Program-made: the position numbers and the translations under genes
Assembly (NCBI GenBank): GCA_045807745.1
Contig: JBJMGT010000035.1
Location: 124,001 to 188,000, forward strand
Direction of reading: 5' to 3'
From: QHXQ01 sp045807745
Lineage (GTDB): Bacteria; Acidobacteriota; Blastocatellia; Pyrinomonadales; Pyrinomonadaceae
Length of the DNA stretch: 64,000 nucleotides
Notes under the pieces: generated by a model
Database searches by the model: none
Seen by the model: only the letters and a program-made list of their open reading frames with translations
Told to the model about the DNA's origin: nothing
Part shown: piece after piece, positions 9,701 through 17,694 of the stretch
Position numbering within the stretch: position 1 is the first letter of the stretch
How the letters are laid out: each line of letters starts with the position of its first letter

Positions 9701-10548
9701 TGCTCCCGTTCCCGGAGTTCGGCTCGGTCGTGGAGAACGGCGAGAACGTCGGCAAGCTTTGGTACAACTCTTTGCAGGCGAGCTTGGAAAAGCGGCTGAG
9801 TCGGGGTTTGGTGGGTGTGGTCTCCTACACCTTCTCGAAGAACATCGGCGCACTCGGTTTCCTGAACGATCAGGACGCCCGGCCGACGAAGTCGATCGTT
9901 GACTTCGACAGCCCGCACGTGCTGGTGGCGAGCGCCGTCTATGAGTTGCCGTTCGGGCGCGGTAAGCATTTCTTCGGCGATGTGGGCCGGGCTGGCAACC
10001 TGCTGCTCGGCGGGTTCGAATACAACATCATCGCCCAGTACCGTTCGGGCACGCCGATCAATTTACCCGGTAACGCCGATCTGATCGCCGACCCGCGCAT
10101 CTCCAATCCGTCGTTCAGCAATCCGAACGTGCCGGGCACGACGGCCTCTTTCTTCAACAACTGTGTGCGCCGGCTGGACGGCACGACCACTATGCCGGCG
10201 ACCAACGCGGCGGGGGTGCGTAACAACAGCACACGAGTAGCTTGTACCAACCCGGCGTTTGCGGAACGGAACACTAACAACACGTTGCGCACGATCCCGT
10301 TCCGGCTGGGCAACCTGCGGCAGCCGACCCGCGCGACCTTCGACATGTCATTGAACAAGTCGTTCATCTTCACCGAGCGCCTGCGCTTCCAACTCCGGCT
10401 GGAAGCCTTCAACGCCTTCAACACGCCGCTCTTCGGCAGCCCTGACTCAGGCGACGTAACGAGCAACACGTTCGGCGTGCTGAACCCGAACGGCGGTCAG
10501 CGCAACGTCCAACGCCAAGTGCAACTCGGCTTCAAGTTCACCTTCTGA
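6772..10548 (+). CDS. TonB-dependent receptor with carboxypeptidase-regulatory-like domain
   Basis: This is an outer-membrane receptor of 1258 aa of the large Oar-like type that Acidobacteria use in place of SusC/SusD pairs. ATG 6772 is preceded by a strong TAGGAGG. The first 24 residues are a signal peptide ending ALALPSFAQ. Residues about 25-110 form a CarboxypepD_reg-like beta-sandwich (HISDPAGAAVPGAIVTVKN). A plug domain follows (ADTASRGQVI, then VAELPLVGRNPLNLATLAPGV). The remainder is a long beta-barrel ending in the aromatic-rich QVQLGFKFTF, a typical outer-membrane C-terminus. It probably takes up oligosaccharides released by the surrounding glycosidases, inferred from context. No SusD-like gene is nearby. 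A strong hairpin terminator follows. Confidence 0.9.
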   Translation: MQLIPLRRALALAAFVLALALPSFAQEFRATLTGHISDPAGAAVPGAIVTVKNQQTNVETSTTTTGEGDYTIPLLQPGKYTATVQAPGFKQASSDTVELHTADKATFDVQLEVGGVGEVVNVNADAPLLEADTASRGQVIESARVAELPLVGRNPLNLATLAPGVTFNGNPQFNRPFDNGDNVNFSINGGINRHNDFLLDGTPNNADTDVNASRTVSSNNIAFVPSAEATEEFKVQTNSYDAQFGRTGGGTVNITIKSGGQDFHGSLYEFARRYQFNANSFSNNARGLQTSGPCAGQEASPRFTRDQVTCANLGGSKIDQYGFVLSGPLVVPHFGEGGPLFNGRRDRTFFLVNVEKYRELTPGQGFSTVPTVLERQGDFSQSGITIFNPLSTRPDPANPGRFIRDPYPSNRIPAAGSPGCGVTIACINPTGQAIVNGFSLPNTGAATLRFNNFYLSQGLGTDDFHSYVARVDHKYSERQSFFARFVENRRDQFAFGGNNRVGLGTDQQGPLVRKNYGLVLDSTTTLSSRSILNVRFGFTRFLQAAFRQASSPFDATSIGFSPAFSGARPISIVPRITFNDPNGGIPEFGSRNPNSNITNTFSVPVYLTQIRGSHTFKFGGEYRRFQVNQSGGSFNFGGGAFCFTNQFTARDPQNRTSGGAAFADLLIGAPSANTGFASCNGNAAVTQLENVSPTTFEWPYYAAYVQDDYKVTPKLSLNLGLRYDYEQPPVERFNRQNRGFAFGQANPLAAAVRNASATDCPACANLTGGLLFANVGQPRGPFKPDRNNFQPRVGVAYQWNDKTVLRGGYGLFYFPSAEYGGTTGFSVITPFSGTLTGGGANQFIPRVDAFNNPFPSGLAQPTGATLGQATALGSAITFSNTERRIPHIHEFSAGLQRELPFRMKLDVSYVGSRSVDILTGDAQGSGGRNLNVNSAAQIAQFRSDPNFFNTNVTNPFAGLIPGNATLNAPTIQRRLLLLPFPEFGSVVENGENVGKLWYNSLQASLEKRLSRGLVGVVSYTFSKNIGALGFLNDQDARPTKSIVDFDSPHVLVASAVYELPFGRGKHFFGDVGRAGNLLLGGFEYNIIAQYRSGTPINLPGNADLIADPRISNPSFSNPNVPGTTASFFNNCVRRLDGTTTMPATNAAGVRNNSTRVACTNPAFAERNTNNTLRTIPFRLGNLRQPTRATFDMSLNKSFIFTERLRFQLRLEAFNAFNTPLFGSPDSGDVTSNTFGVLNPNGGQRNVQRQVQLGFKFTF

Positions 10549-10577
10549 GGCTGGCGCAGTTTTGCGCAATCACACGA

Positions 10578-10615
10578 GCAGGCGGCCCTTGAATCAAGGG
10601 CCGCCTGCGCATTTT
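10578..10615. terminator. Rho-independent terminator between convergent genes
   Basis: A perfect 13-base stem (10578-10590 with 10596-10608) and a five-base loop are followed by ATTTTT. It lies between the TonB receptor gene (plus strand) and the galactosidase-like gene (minus strand). The T-run is on the plus strand, so it mainly serves the receptor gene. Confidence 0.8.
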
Positions 10616-10646
10616 TGGCCAGTCAATCAGGAAGAACTTTCGGTCT

Positions 10647-12974
10647 TCAAGGCGCGAGCGAGATGCGGAGTTCATGCTCGCCTGTGCGCGGGCCGAAACT
10701 CGGCTGCGGCACGCGCAACAACCCTTGATTATAGCTATAGGCGTTGGGCGCAAGGGCCTGCCCATCAATAGACACACGGGCGGGAGCGCGCTCTGCCCAA
10801 GCGCCGAAGTCGCCTGCCTCGCTCAGGCGCAGCACGACCTCGTTGCGTTCGCGCCGTTGCGAGTTGATCGCCGCCGGCCCCACGTACTTGTCGAGCAACC
10901 CGAAGGCCGCGAACCCACGCACAGTCGGCACAAGCGTGAAGAGATCGAACCCGAACTCGTCGAGACTGAAAGGCAGCGCCGGCTGGCGCGCGTTAAGTAG
11001 GACTATCCGCCCGTTGCTGCGTTGATAAACCGCAACGCTCATGGCCGCGGCGCGCACTTCGTCGGCCGCCGCAACGTCTGCGACGTGCAACGCGCCCGTG
11101 ACCTGCCGCGCGCTCTTGTTGACGTTGAAGGCGGCGACCATCGAAGCCTGCACCCCGTCCCGCGTGATGCGCCCGAAGACTTTGAGCGGTAGGGCTGCGA
11201 GCGCCGGATCGTCGAGCAGCAGATCGCGCGTGACCTGCCCCGGCTCGTCGAGCATGAGCAGCCGCCCGTCATCGAAGGCGAGCCGGCGCAAGATACCTGC
11301 GCGCTCGCGGCCCGGCTTGTCCGTGACGTAGATGGGGCCGCCGCTGATGGCGCGGGCGACGGCGTGATACTCGGCGTGCGGGTCGTGCGACTGAAACATG
11401 TCCCAGTCGGGGTAAGCAAAGTTGCTCGTCCAGTAAGCGTTGTAGGCGTTCTGGTAGATGTGCTCTTTGGCGTTCTGCGGATTGTCCGGCAGGTAGTCGT
11501 CGCTGTTGCGCGCGACATTAGACAGCCGCCAGTTGAACGCATTCTCCAAAGTCATCTCCATACAGTTGATCACGCTCAAGCCCGCCGCGCGCGTCGAGCC
11601 TGTGCCCCCGTCGGCGAATTTTTTTTGCGCCGCCGTTTGCAGGTTGCGCTGCGTGCCGCCGCCCGAATCGAACAATGGCATCAACCCGTCGGTGAACTTG
11701 ATGTTGTTCGCCTGCCCGTCCACCTTGACGAAATCGAAGCCCCACTCTTTCAAACGGGCGTACCAGTCGGCATAAAAGTTTTCGCCACGCCCGGCGCGCG
11801 GGTCGGGCAAAGTCTTCCCGTCGAGACCGTTGAGCAGCGCGTGCGCCCGCCCGATCTCCGAAGCCGCATCGACGCCCGACCAGTAGCCTTGAAAAGTATG
11901 CCAGACGCCGACGTGCGGGATTTGTAACTCCGTGCGCAGAGTGCGCGCGAGTCCAGCGAGACCGTGCGGGAACTTCTGCCGGTCGGCGTCATAGTCTGTG
12001 AGCTTGTTATCGGTGACGTTGAGCCAGCCGTCGTCCACGAGCACGAAGCCGAGCGGCACTTGCTTGGCGCGCAGCGAGCGGACGCTCGCGAGAATCTTAT
12101 CCTCCGTCACCTCATGCTCGTATGCGTTCCACGAGCACCAGCCGAGCGCGCGAAAGACGGCCGGGTAATCTTTCTGCCAGCGCAAGCGGCCATACTGATT
12201 CGTCGCGGCGAACGCCGTCTGATATGCATCGTGCGGCAGGCGATAAGGATCGTCGCCGGCGGCATAAGCAAACAACGGCACGCGGCGCGGTGCAAACGTC
12301 GGATCATAACTGGACGAGGCGACGCGAAACTCGTAGCGGTAGTCGATCTCCGCGACGCCGACTTCGCTCACCATACCATCGCCCGCGAGCGGGACGAGCA
12401 GGTGAAAGTCTGCGCCGTGCACCTGTCGCCACAACAGCAGTTGATTAGCGGGTGCGAGCAGGCGATGATCCGCAACGAACATGGGCGCTGTCCAATAGAG
12501 CTTGAGCCGCTTGAGCGCGAGGCCGCGGGCGAACGCGTCGAGACTCATAATGAGTTGCACACCGTCGCGCGCCGCGAGCGCTGGCCCCGCGTAATCGAGC
12601 GTAGCCACGAGCACTTCGGGTTGTAGATAGCGCCGCAACTCCAACACGGCAGTTACACCGTTTGCACTGGCGGACGACGCAGTGCTTGCGCGCAAGCGAT
12701 AGCGTTGGCGTTCATAACGCCCGCCCTCGTCCGCGCCGTTATCTTGCCCGGCCGCTGCCAACTCGCCCAAGAGCGCCGCACCGTCCGCGAGGCGCAGGCG
12801 CAATTTCACGTTGGAGATGACGGCGTCCGCGCCGCGGCGCAACTGGAGCGTGCCCTTGTTCACACTCACGCTGAGCGGCGCGCTCGTTTGCCCATGCACG
12901 ACAGCGTGAAATGAGCAAGTGCTGAAGGCAAGCAACACGAACAGCGACAGGCGCGGAATTCTTTTGTGCGGCAT
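10647..12974 (-). CDS. Secreted Sip1/raffinose-synthase-like alpha-galactosidase
   Basis: The 775-aa protein starts with a signal peptide (LSLFVLLAFSTCSFHAVVHG). The catalytic barrel of the raffinose synthase/seed imbibition (Sip1) family, in the GH36 clan, begins with LGWCSWNAYEHEVTE near residue 278 and continues with VLVDDGWLNV. FDFVKVDGQANN near residue 416 carries the predicted nucleophile aspartate. Bacterial members act as alpha-galactosidases or related retaining enzymes, so raffinose synthesis is unlikely for an exported protein. It is transcribed towards the TonB receptor gene and divergently from the GH20 gene, so it likely has its own promoter in the 175-base gap at 12975-13149. 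Confidence 0.82.
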   Translation of the reverse strand: MPHKRIPRLSLFVLLAFSTCSFHAVVHGQTSAPLSVSVNKGTLQLRRGADAVISNVKLRLRLADGAALLGELAAAGQDNGADEGGRYERQRYRLRASTASSASANGVTAVLELRRYLQPEVLVATLDYAGPALAARDGVQLIMSLDAFARGLALKRLKLYWTAPMFVADHRLLAPANQLLLWRQVHGADFHLLVPLAGDGMVSEVGVAEIDYRYEFRVASSSYDPTFAPRRVPLFAYAAGDDPYRLPHDAYQTAFAATNQYGRLRWQKDYPAVFRALGWCSWNAYEHEVTEDKILASVRSLRAKQVPLGFVLVDDGWLNVTDNKLTDYDADRQKFPHGLAGLARTLRTELQIPHVGVWHTFQGYWSGVDAASEIGRAHALLNGLDGKTLPDPRAGRGENFYADWYARLKEWGFDFVKVDGQANNIKFTDGLMPLFDSGGGTQRNLQTAAQKKFADGGTGSTRAAGLSVINCMEMTLENAFNWRLSNVARNSDDYLPDNPQNAKEHIYQNAYNAYWTSNFAYPDWDMFQSHDPHAEYHAVARAISGGPIYVTDKPGRERAGILRRLAFDDGRLLMLDEPGQVTRDLLLDDPALAALPLKVFGRITRDGVQASMVAAFNVNKSARQVTGALHVADVAAADEVRAAAMSVAVYQRSNGRIVLLNARQPALPFSLDEFGFDLFTLVPTVRGFAAFGLLDKYVGPAAINSQRRERNEVVLRLSEAGDFGAWAERAPARVSIDGQALAPNAYSYNQGLLRVPQPSFGPRTGEHELRISLAP

Positions 12975-13149
12975 GGCGAATTCTTTACACAGCCGCGCCG
13001 CAGGTTGTCAATCAATCCGCGCCCTGGTCGCTCATCCGGCGCCGTTCGTCTGTGATATAAACACGGCGTCGCCGCTGCCCGCGTGCGCGCCTGCCGGTTC
13101 AGCAGGTGCAGGCAAAACTAGCCATCAAGTCGAAAGGTGCAGGATCAAG

Positions 13150-15270
13150 TTGCGCAGATACCTACTGCTGTCTTTAGTCTTCACGCTCGCGTTTAACGTG
13201 CGCGCGCAAGCGCCGCCGCCGGCCACGCAAAGTCCGTGGCACAACCTGATGCCCGTCCCGGAGTCCGTGCAGTTTGGTACGGGTCGCCGCGCGCTCGATA
13301 GTTCCTTCGCCGTCGCCATCACAGGCTATCGCGACGCGCGGCTCGAAGGGGCGGTCACGCGCACGCTCAGGCGTCTGGCCGAGCGCACCGGCATGGAGTT
13401 GCCGCGCACCGCGACAGGCGCTGCGGCTACGGCCGCGCTCGTCATTAACTGTCAGGGCGCGGGGGCGGCAGTGCCGACGCTGGGCGAGGACGAGTCTTAC
13501 GCGCTGGAGGTGACTGAGCAGCACGCAGCGCTCAACGCGCCGAACGTCGTGGGCGTGCTGCGCGGGTTGGAGACGTTCCTGCAACTCGTCGAGGGCGATG
13601 AGAAAGGTTACTTCCTGCCGGCCGCGCGCATCGATGACCGGCCGCGTTTCCCGTGGCGCGGCTTGCTCATAGACGTGTGCCGTCATTGGGAGCCGGTCGA
13701 GGTCATCGAGCGCAACTTAGACGGCATGGCGGCCGTCAAGCTCAACGTCCTGCACCTACACCTGACTGAAGATCAGGGCTTCCGCATCGAGAGCAAAAAG
13801 TTTCCCAAGCTCCAACAGTTCGGCTCAGACGGTCTCTACTACACGCAGGCGGACATCCGCCGCATCATCGCCTATGCACGCGAGCGCGGCATACGCGTCG
13901 TGCCGGAGTTCGACATCCCCGGTCACACCACGAGTTGGCTTGTCGGTCAGCCCGAACTCGCCAGCGCGCCGGGCCCTTATCAGATCGCGCGCACTTACGG
14001 CGTCTTCGACGCGGCGCTCGATCCGACGCGCGACGAGACCTACAAGTTCTTAGACAAGTTTCTCGGCGAGATGGCCGCGCTCTTTCCCGATGCTTATCTG
14101 CATATCGGCGGTGACGAGGTGACGGGCAAGCCGTGGCGGCTCAGTCCGCGCGTGCAAGCATTCATGGCGCAGAAGCAACTGGCCGATAAGCACGCGCTGC
14201 AAGCCTACTTCAACCAGCGCATCGCACGCATACTACAGAAGCATCACAAGAAGATGATCGGTTGGGACGAGATTCTGCACCCGGACTTGCCGCAGGATAT
14301 TGTTATCCAATCGTGGCGCGGGCAGAAATCTCTGGCCGAAGGCGCGAAGAAAGGCTACGCCGGCATTCTATCGAGCGGTTATTATCTTGATCACTTGCTG
14401 CCCGCCGCAAAACATTATGAAGTTGATCCCGTCCGCGCGGACGCCGGTCTCACCGAGCAGGAAGCGGCCCGCATCCTCGGCGGCGAAGCCTGCATGTGGG
14501 GCGAGTATATTGGGCCGGAAACGATTGACTCGCGCATCTGGCCGCGCCTCGCCGCGATTGCCGAACGCCTCTGGTCGCCGCGCACGGTGACGGATGTGAG
14601 CGACATGTATCGCCGTTTGGAGGTCGAGAGCGTGCGCCTTGAAGAGTTGGGGCTGACGCACCGGACTTACGCTGGCAAGATGTTGCGGCGGCTGGCGGGC
14701 GGCGACGACGGGGGCGCGCTCGAAACGTTGGCCACTATGGTCGAGCCGATCAAATTCCTCAAACGCGGCGACGTGCACCCGATCACGCAACAGGCTCCGC
14801 TCACGCGCTTAGTGGACGCCGCCGCGCCGGAGAGCCAGTCGGCGCGCGCGTTCGCCGCCGATGTTACTGCGCTGCTCGACGATGCGCCGCGTTTCCAGTC
14901 CAAACGCGAGCAGTTGCGCGCCCGCCTCGCCGCGTGGCGCGAGGTGCAGCCGGCGATCACTGCGTTGGCCGACAAGTCGCCGATCATGCGCGACGCCGCG
15001 CCCTTGGCCGATGCGCTGGCGGCGGCGAGCGGCGCGGGGCTTGAGGCGCTGCAATACCTGACCGAGGGGAGAGCGCCATCGGCCGAGTGGCGCGCCGAAA
15101 AACTTGCGCTGCTCGATGGCGCGGCGCAGCCGAAGGGCGAGCTTGAGCTGCCGATCATCCCTGCGCTCAGGCAGTTGGTGCTCGCGGCGGCGGAGCTTGA
15201 ACAACTCAAGACGATGTCGCCAGCAGACTGGAAGGCGCACGTGCTCGCGCTCGCCGCCGAGAAGAAGTAA
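13150..15270 (+). CDS. Secreted GH20 beta-N-acetylhexosaminidase
   Basis: This enzyme removes terminal beta-linked GlcNAc or GalNAc. The 706-aa product begins with a signal peptide (LRRYLLLSLVFTLAFNVRAQ). TTG 13150 has AGGA about five bases upstream; longer starts would put the signal far inside the protein. A GH20b domain precedes the barrel, which starts at PRFPWRGLLIDVCRHW. YLHIGGDEVTG near residue 317 holds the catalytic Asp-Glu pair used in substrate-assisted catalysis. WGEYIGPETIDSRIWPRLAAIAERLW is a further family signature, given here only by its ends WGEYIG and AERLW. The C-terminal 200 residues are helical. It fits with the mannosidases of the region as part of N-glycan breakdown (inference). 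Confidence 0.9.
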   Translation: MRRYLLLSLVFTLAFNVRAQAPPPATQSPWHNLMPVPESVQFGTGRRALDSSFAVAITGYRDARLEGAVTRTLRRLAERTGMELPRTATGAAATAALVINCQGAGAAVPTLGEDESYALEVTEQHAALNAPNVVGVLRGLETFLQLVEGDEKGYFLPAARIDDRPRFPWRGLLIDVCRHWEPVEVIERNLDGMAAVKLNVLHLHLTEDQGFRIESKKFPKLQQFGSDGLYYTQADIRRIIAYARERGIRVVPEFDIPGHTTSWLVGQPELASAPGPYQIARTYGVFDAALDPTRDETYKFLDKFLGEMAALFPDAYLHIGGDEVTGKPWRLSPRVQAFMAQKQLADKHALQAYFNQRIARILQKHHKKMIGWDEILHPDLPQDIVIQSWRGQKSLAEGAKKGYAGILSSGYYLDHLLPAAKHYEVDPVRADAGLTEQEAARILGGEACMWGEYIGPETIDSRIWPRLAAIAERLWSPRTVTDVSDMYRRLEVESVRLEELGLTHRTYAGKMLRRLAGGDDGGALETLATMVEPIKFLKRGDVHPITQQAPLTRLVDAAAPESQSARAFAADVTALLDDAPRFQSKREQLRARLAAWREVQPAITALADKSPIMRDAAPLADALAAASGAGLEALQYLTEGRAPSAEWRAEKLALLDGAAQPKGELELPIIPALRQLVLAAAELEQLKTMSPADWKAHVLALAAEKK

Positions 15271-15309
15271 TCAGCGACGCGGGCCGGAACTTTCTCAACG
15301 CACCGCCGT

Positions 15310-17685
15310 CTACGGCTCATTCATCCCGTCTGCGAAAGAGGGCGGCGCGGCGTTGGGCGCTGTGGCCCAACGCGTGTTCGGCGTGCGCCCGAGTTTGAAG
15401 TAGAGCGTCCCGCCGCCCGCGATCTTTTCGTAAGGCAGCCATGTGCTGTCGTACCGCCGCCCGTTCAATCTCAACTCCTGCACGTAAGGCGTCGCAGCGG
15501 ACGCGCCTGCACCGATGATCTCCAGCCGCCGACCTGCGCTCGTCCGCACGATGATGCGCGGAAAGAGCGGGCTGTTGATGGTGAAGCCGCCGACGCCGGG
15601 AATGGCCGGATAGAGACCGACCGATGCGAACACGATCCACGAAGAGGTTGCGCCGAGGTCGTCGTTGCCGGGGATGCCGCCGGGCGTGTCGGTGAAGAGT
15701 TCCGTCAGCGCACGGCGCGTGATGGCTTGCGTCTTCCAGGGCTGCCCGGCGAAGTCGTAAGCCCACGGCACGGCGAAGACCGGCTCGTTGCCGATGAAGA
15801 AGTAGGGGCGGTTGGGACCTGCGTTCAACTCCGTGAAGAAGCTGTCGAGCCGCTTGACGACTGCCTCATCGCCGCCGATGCGGTCGAAGAGCGCGCGCAT
15901 GTTGTGCGGCACGAGCCAAGTGTACTGCGTCGCATTGCCCTCGACGTAAGACTTGTGGCTTTCGGGCCGCCAAGGCAGTTTCGGATCATAACGCTTGGCA
16001 TCGAAGTCGAAGCCGGGCAGCCATGAGCCATCCGCCCAACGCCCGCGTATGTAGCGCGTCTGCGGATCGAATAGCTTTGTCCACCACTGCGCGCGGCGCA
16101 TCATTGTTCGATAGGTTGTCATGTCGCCATGCGCGCGGGCGAACTGCGCGAGCGCGAAGTCGGCGATCTCATATTCGAGCGCGACCGAGGGCGAACCGCG
16201 CAGACCCACCTGCTCCATCGGAATGTAGCCGTACTGCAAATAGTCCGCGAGGCCGTTGCGCTCCGGATATGATTTCGACTTCGTGTCTGGATCGGTCGCG
16301 CCCTTGAGCATCGCGGCGAGCGCAACGCGCGTGTCGAACAAGTGCGCGCCAAAACTGTAGGCGCTGGCGAGCATCACCGTGGACGGGTCGCCGACCATCG
16401 CGCCGCTCTCGTCGTTCGCCACCGGCCACAGGGGCAGACCGCCGCCCTGCTCAGCGTCGCGCACGAGCGACTGCATCATGTCGCTCGCCTCTTTCGGAAA
16501 GAGCCAGGCGAGCAGCGGCAACTCGGAGCGGTAGATGTCCCAGCCGGAAAAGTTTGTGTACTGCGTGCGCCCCCCGTCTCTGTGCACGCGGTCGTCAAAG
16601 CCGATGTACTCGCCGTTGGCGTCGCTAAAGACAGTCGGGTGCAAGAGCGTGTGATAGAGCGCGGTGTAGAAGACCTGTCGCTCCGTGCGCGTGCCGCCCT
16701 GCGCCTCCATGTGATCGAGGGCCTCGTTCCAACGCGCACGCGCACGCGCACGCGCGGCCTCGAAGTCCCACCCGCCGCTCTCCGCACGCAGATTCCGCAC
16801 CGCGTTCCCCGCGCTCACGTAAGACAATCCGACTCTAGCTTGCACGCGCCGGTTCGTCGTCGTGTCGAAGGTGACGAACGCGCCTGACTGCGCGGCTTTG
16901 ACCTCGCGTTGACCGGGCGCGACGACATCGCCCTTCCACGCGCCGAATGAAGCAGCCGGGCGGTCGAACTCAATAGCGAAGTAGAGCCGATACTTGTTGC
17001 GCGCGCCGCAGAAGCCGCCGCTTGCGAGCGAGCCGGTGAGCGTCTGCGGATCGCGCAGGCGGAACTCAGCCTCGCTGACGCCCGAAGCGTTACGCCCGAC
17101 GTTGATGAGCAACGTCGCCTTCTGTGTTGCGGGGAACGTGAACGAACCGAAGCCAGTGCGCGCGGTGGCCGTAAGTTGCACGCGCACGCCCGTGTCGAGC
17201 GCGACCTCGTAGTAGCCCGGCGCTGCGCTTTCGTCAGCGTGTGAGAACTTAGCGAGATAGGCGTTCGGCTTAGTCGCGGGCGACTCTTTGATCTCGCCGA
17301 CGATGGGCATGAACGGCACGTCGGCGAAGATGTGACAGCCGGGGCCGCTCAGGTGCGTGAGACTGAAGCCGCGGATGCGCGTGTCAGCGTATTGATAGCT
17401 GCCGCGATCTTCGGGGCCGAAACTGTTCTCCGTGTCGGGACTCCACTGCACCATGCCAAAGGGCAAGGTCGCGCCGGGGAAGGTGTTGCCGCTCGCGTTG
17501 CCGCCGAGCAGGTCGGGCAGCGGCGAGTGCCCCGTGCCGACGAACGGGTTCACGTACTGCGCGAGATCGACTTCGGCGCGCGGCGACCGTTTAGCTTGCG
17601 CGTGCGTGATGGGTGAGAACGCGCAGAATAAGAGAGAGAAGACTAACGTCCATGTTGCAAGAGCAGCGCAAAATTTTCTGTCCAT
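15310..17685 (-). CDS. Secreted GH92 alpha-mannosidase
   Basis: The 791-aa protein has a signal peptide (ATWTLVFSLLFCAFSPITHAQ) and the GH92 opening QYVNPFVGTGHSPLPDLLGG. The C-terminal catalytic domain has GIPGNDDLGATSSWIVFAS near residue 671 and GLYPAIPGVG. GH92 enzymes are calcium-dependent exo-alpha-mannosidases, mostly alpha-1,2 or alpha-1,3, acting on high-mannose glycans. It is the last gene of the minus-strand operon ROK kinase, GH13, GH3, GH92, starting nine bases after the GH3 stop. Its linkage specificity cannot be read from the sequence. Confidence 0.9.
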   Translation of the reverse strand: MDRKFCAALATWTLVFSLLFCAFSPITHAQAKRSPRAEVDLAQYVNPFVGTGHSPLPDLLGGNASGNTFPGATLPFGMVQWSPDTENSFGPEDRGSYQYADTRIRGFSLTHLSGPGCHIFADVPFMPIVGEIKESPATKPNAYLAKFSHADESAAPGYYEVALDTGVRVQLTATARTGFGSFTFPATQKATLLINVGRNASGVSEAEFRLRDPQTLTGSLASGGFCGARNKYRLYFAIEFDRPAASFGAWKGDVVAPGQREVKAAQSGAFVTFDTTTNRRVQARVGLSYVSAGNAVRNLRAESGGWDFEAARARARARWNEALDHMEAQGGTRTERQVFYTALYHTLLHPTVFSDANGEYIGFDDRVHRDGGRTQYTNFSGWDIYRSELPLLAWLFPKEASDMMQSLVRDAEQGGGLPLWPVANDESGAMVGDPSTVMLASAYSFGAHLFDTRVALAAMLKGATDPDTKSKSYPERNGLADYLQYGYIPMEQVGLRGSPSVALEYEIADFALAQFARAHGDMTTYRTMMRRAQWWTKLFDPQTRYIRGRWADGSWLPGFDFDAKRYDPKLPWRPESHKSYVEGNATQYTWLVPHNMRALFDRIGGDEAVVKRLDSFFTELNAGPNRPYFFIGNEPVFAVPWAYDFAGQPWKTQAITRRALTELFTDTPGGIPGNDDLGATSSWIVFASVGLYPAIPGVGGFTINSPLFPRIIVRTSAGRRLEIIGAGASAATPYVQELRLNGRRYDSTWLPYEKIAGGGTLYFKLGRTPNTRWATAPNAAPPSFADGMNEP

Positions 17686-17694
17686 CTAAACCTC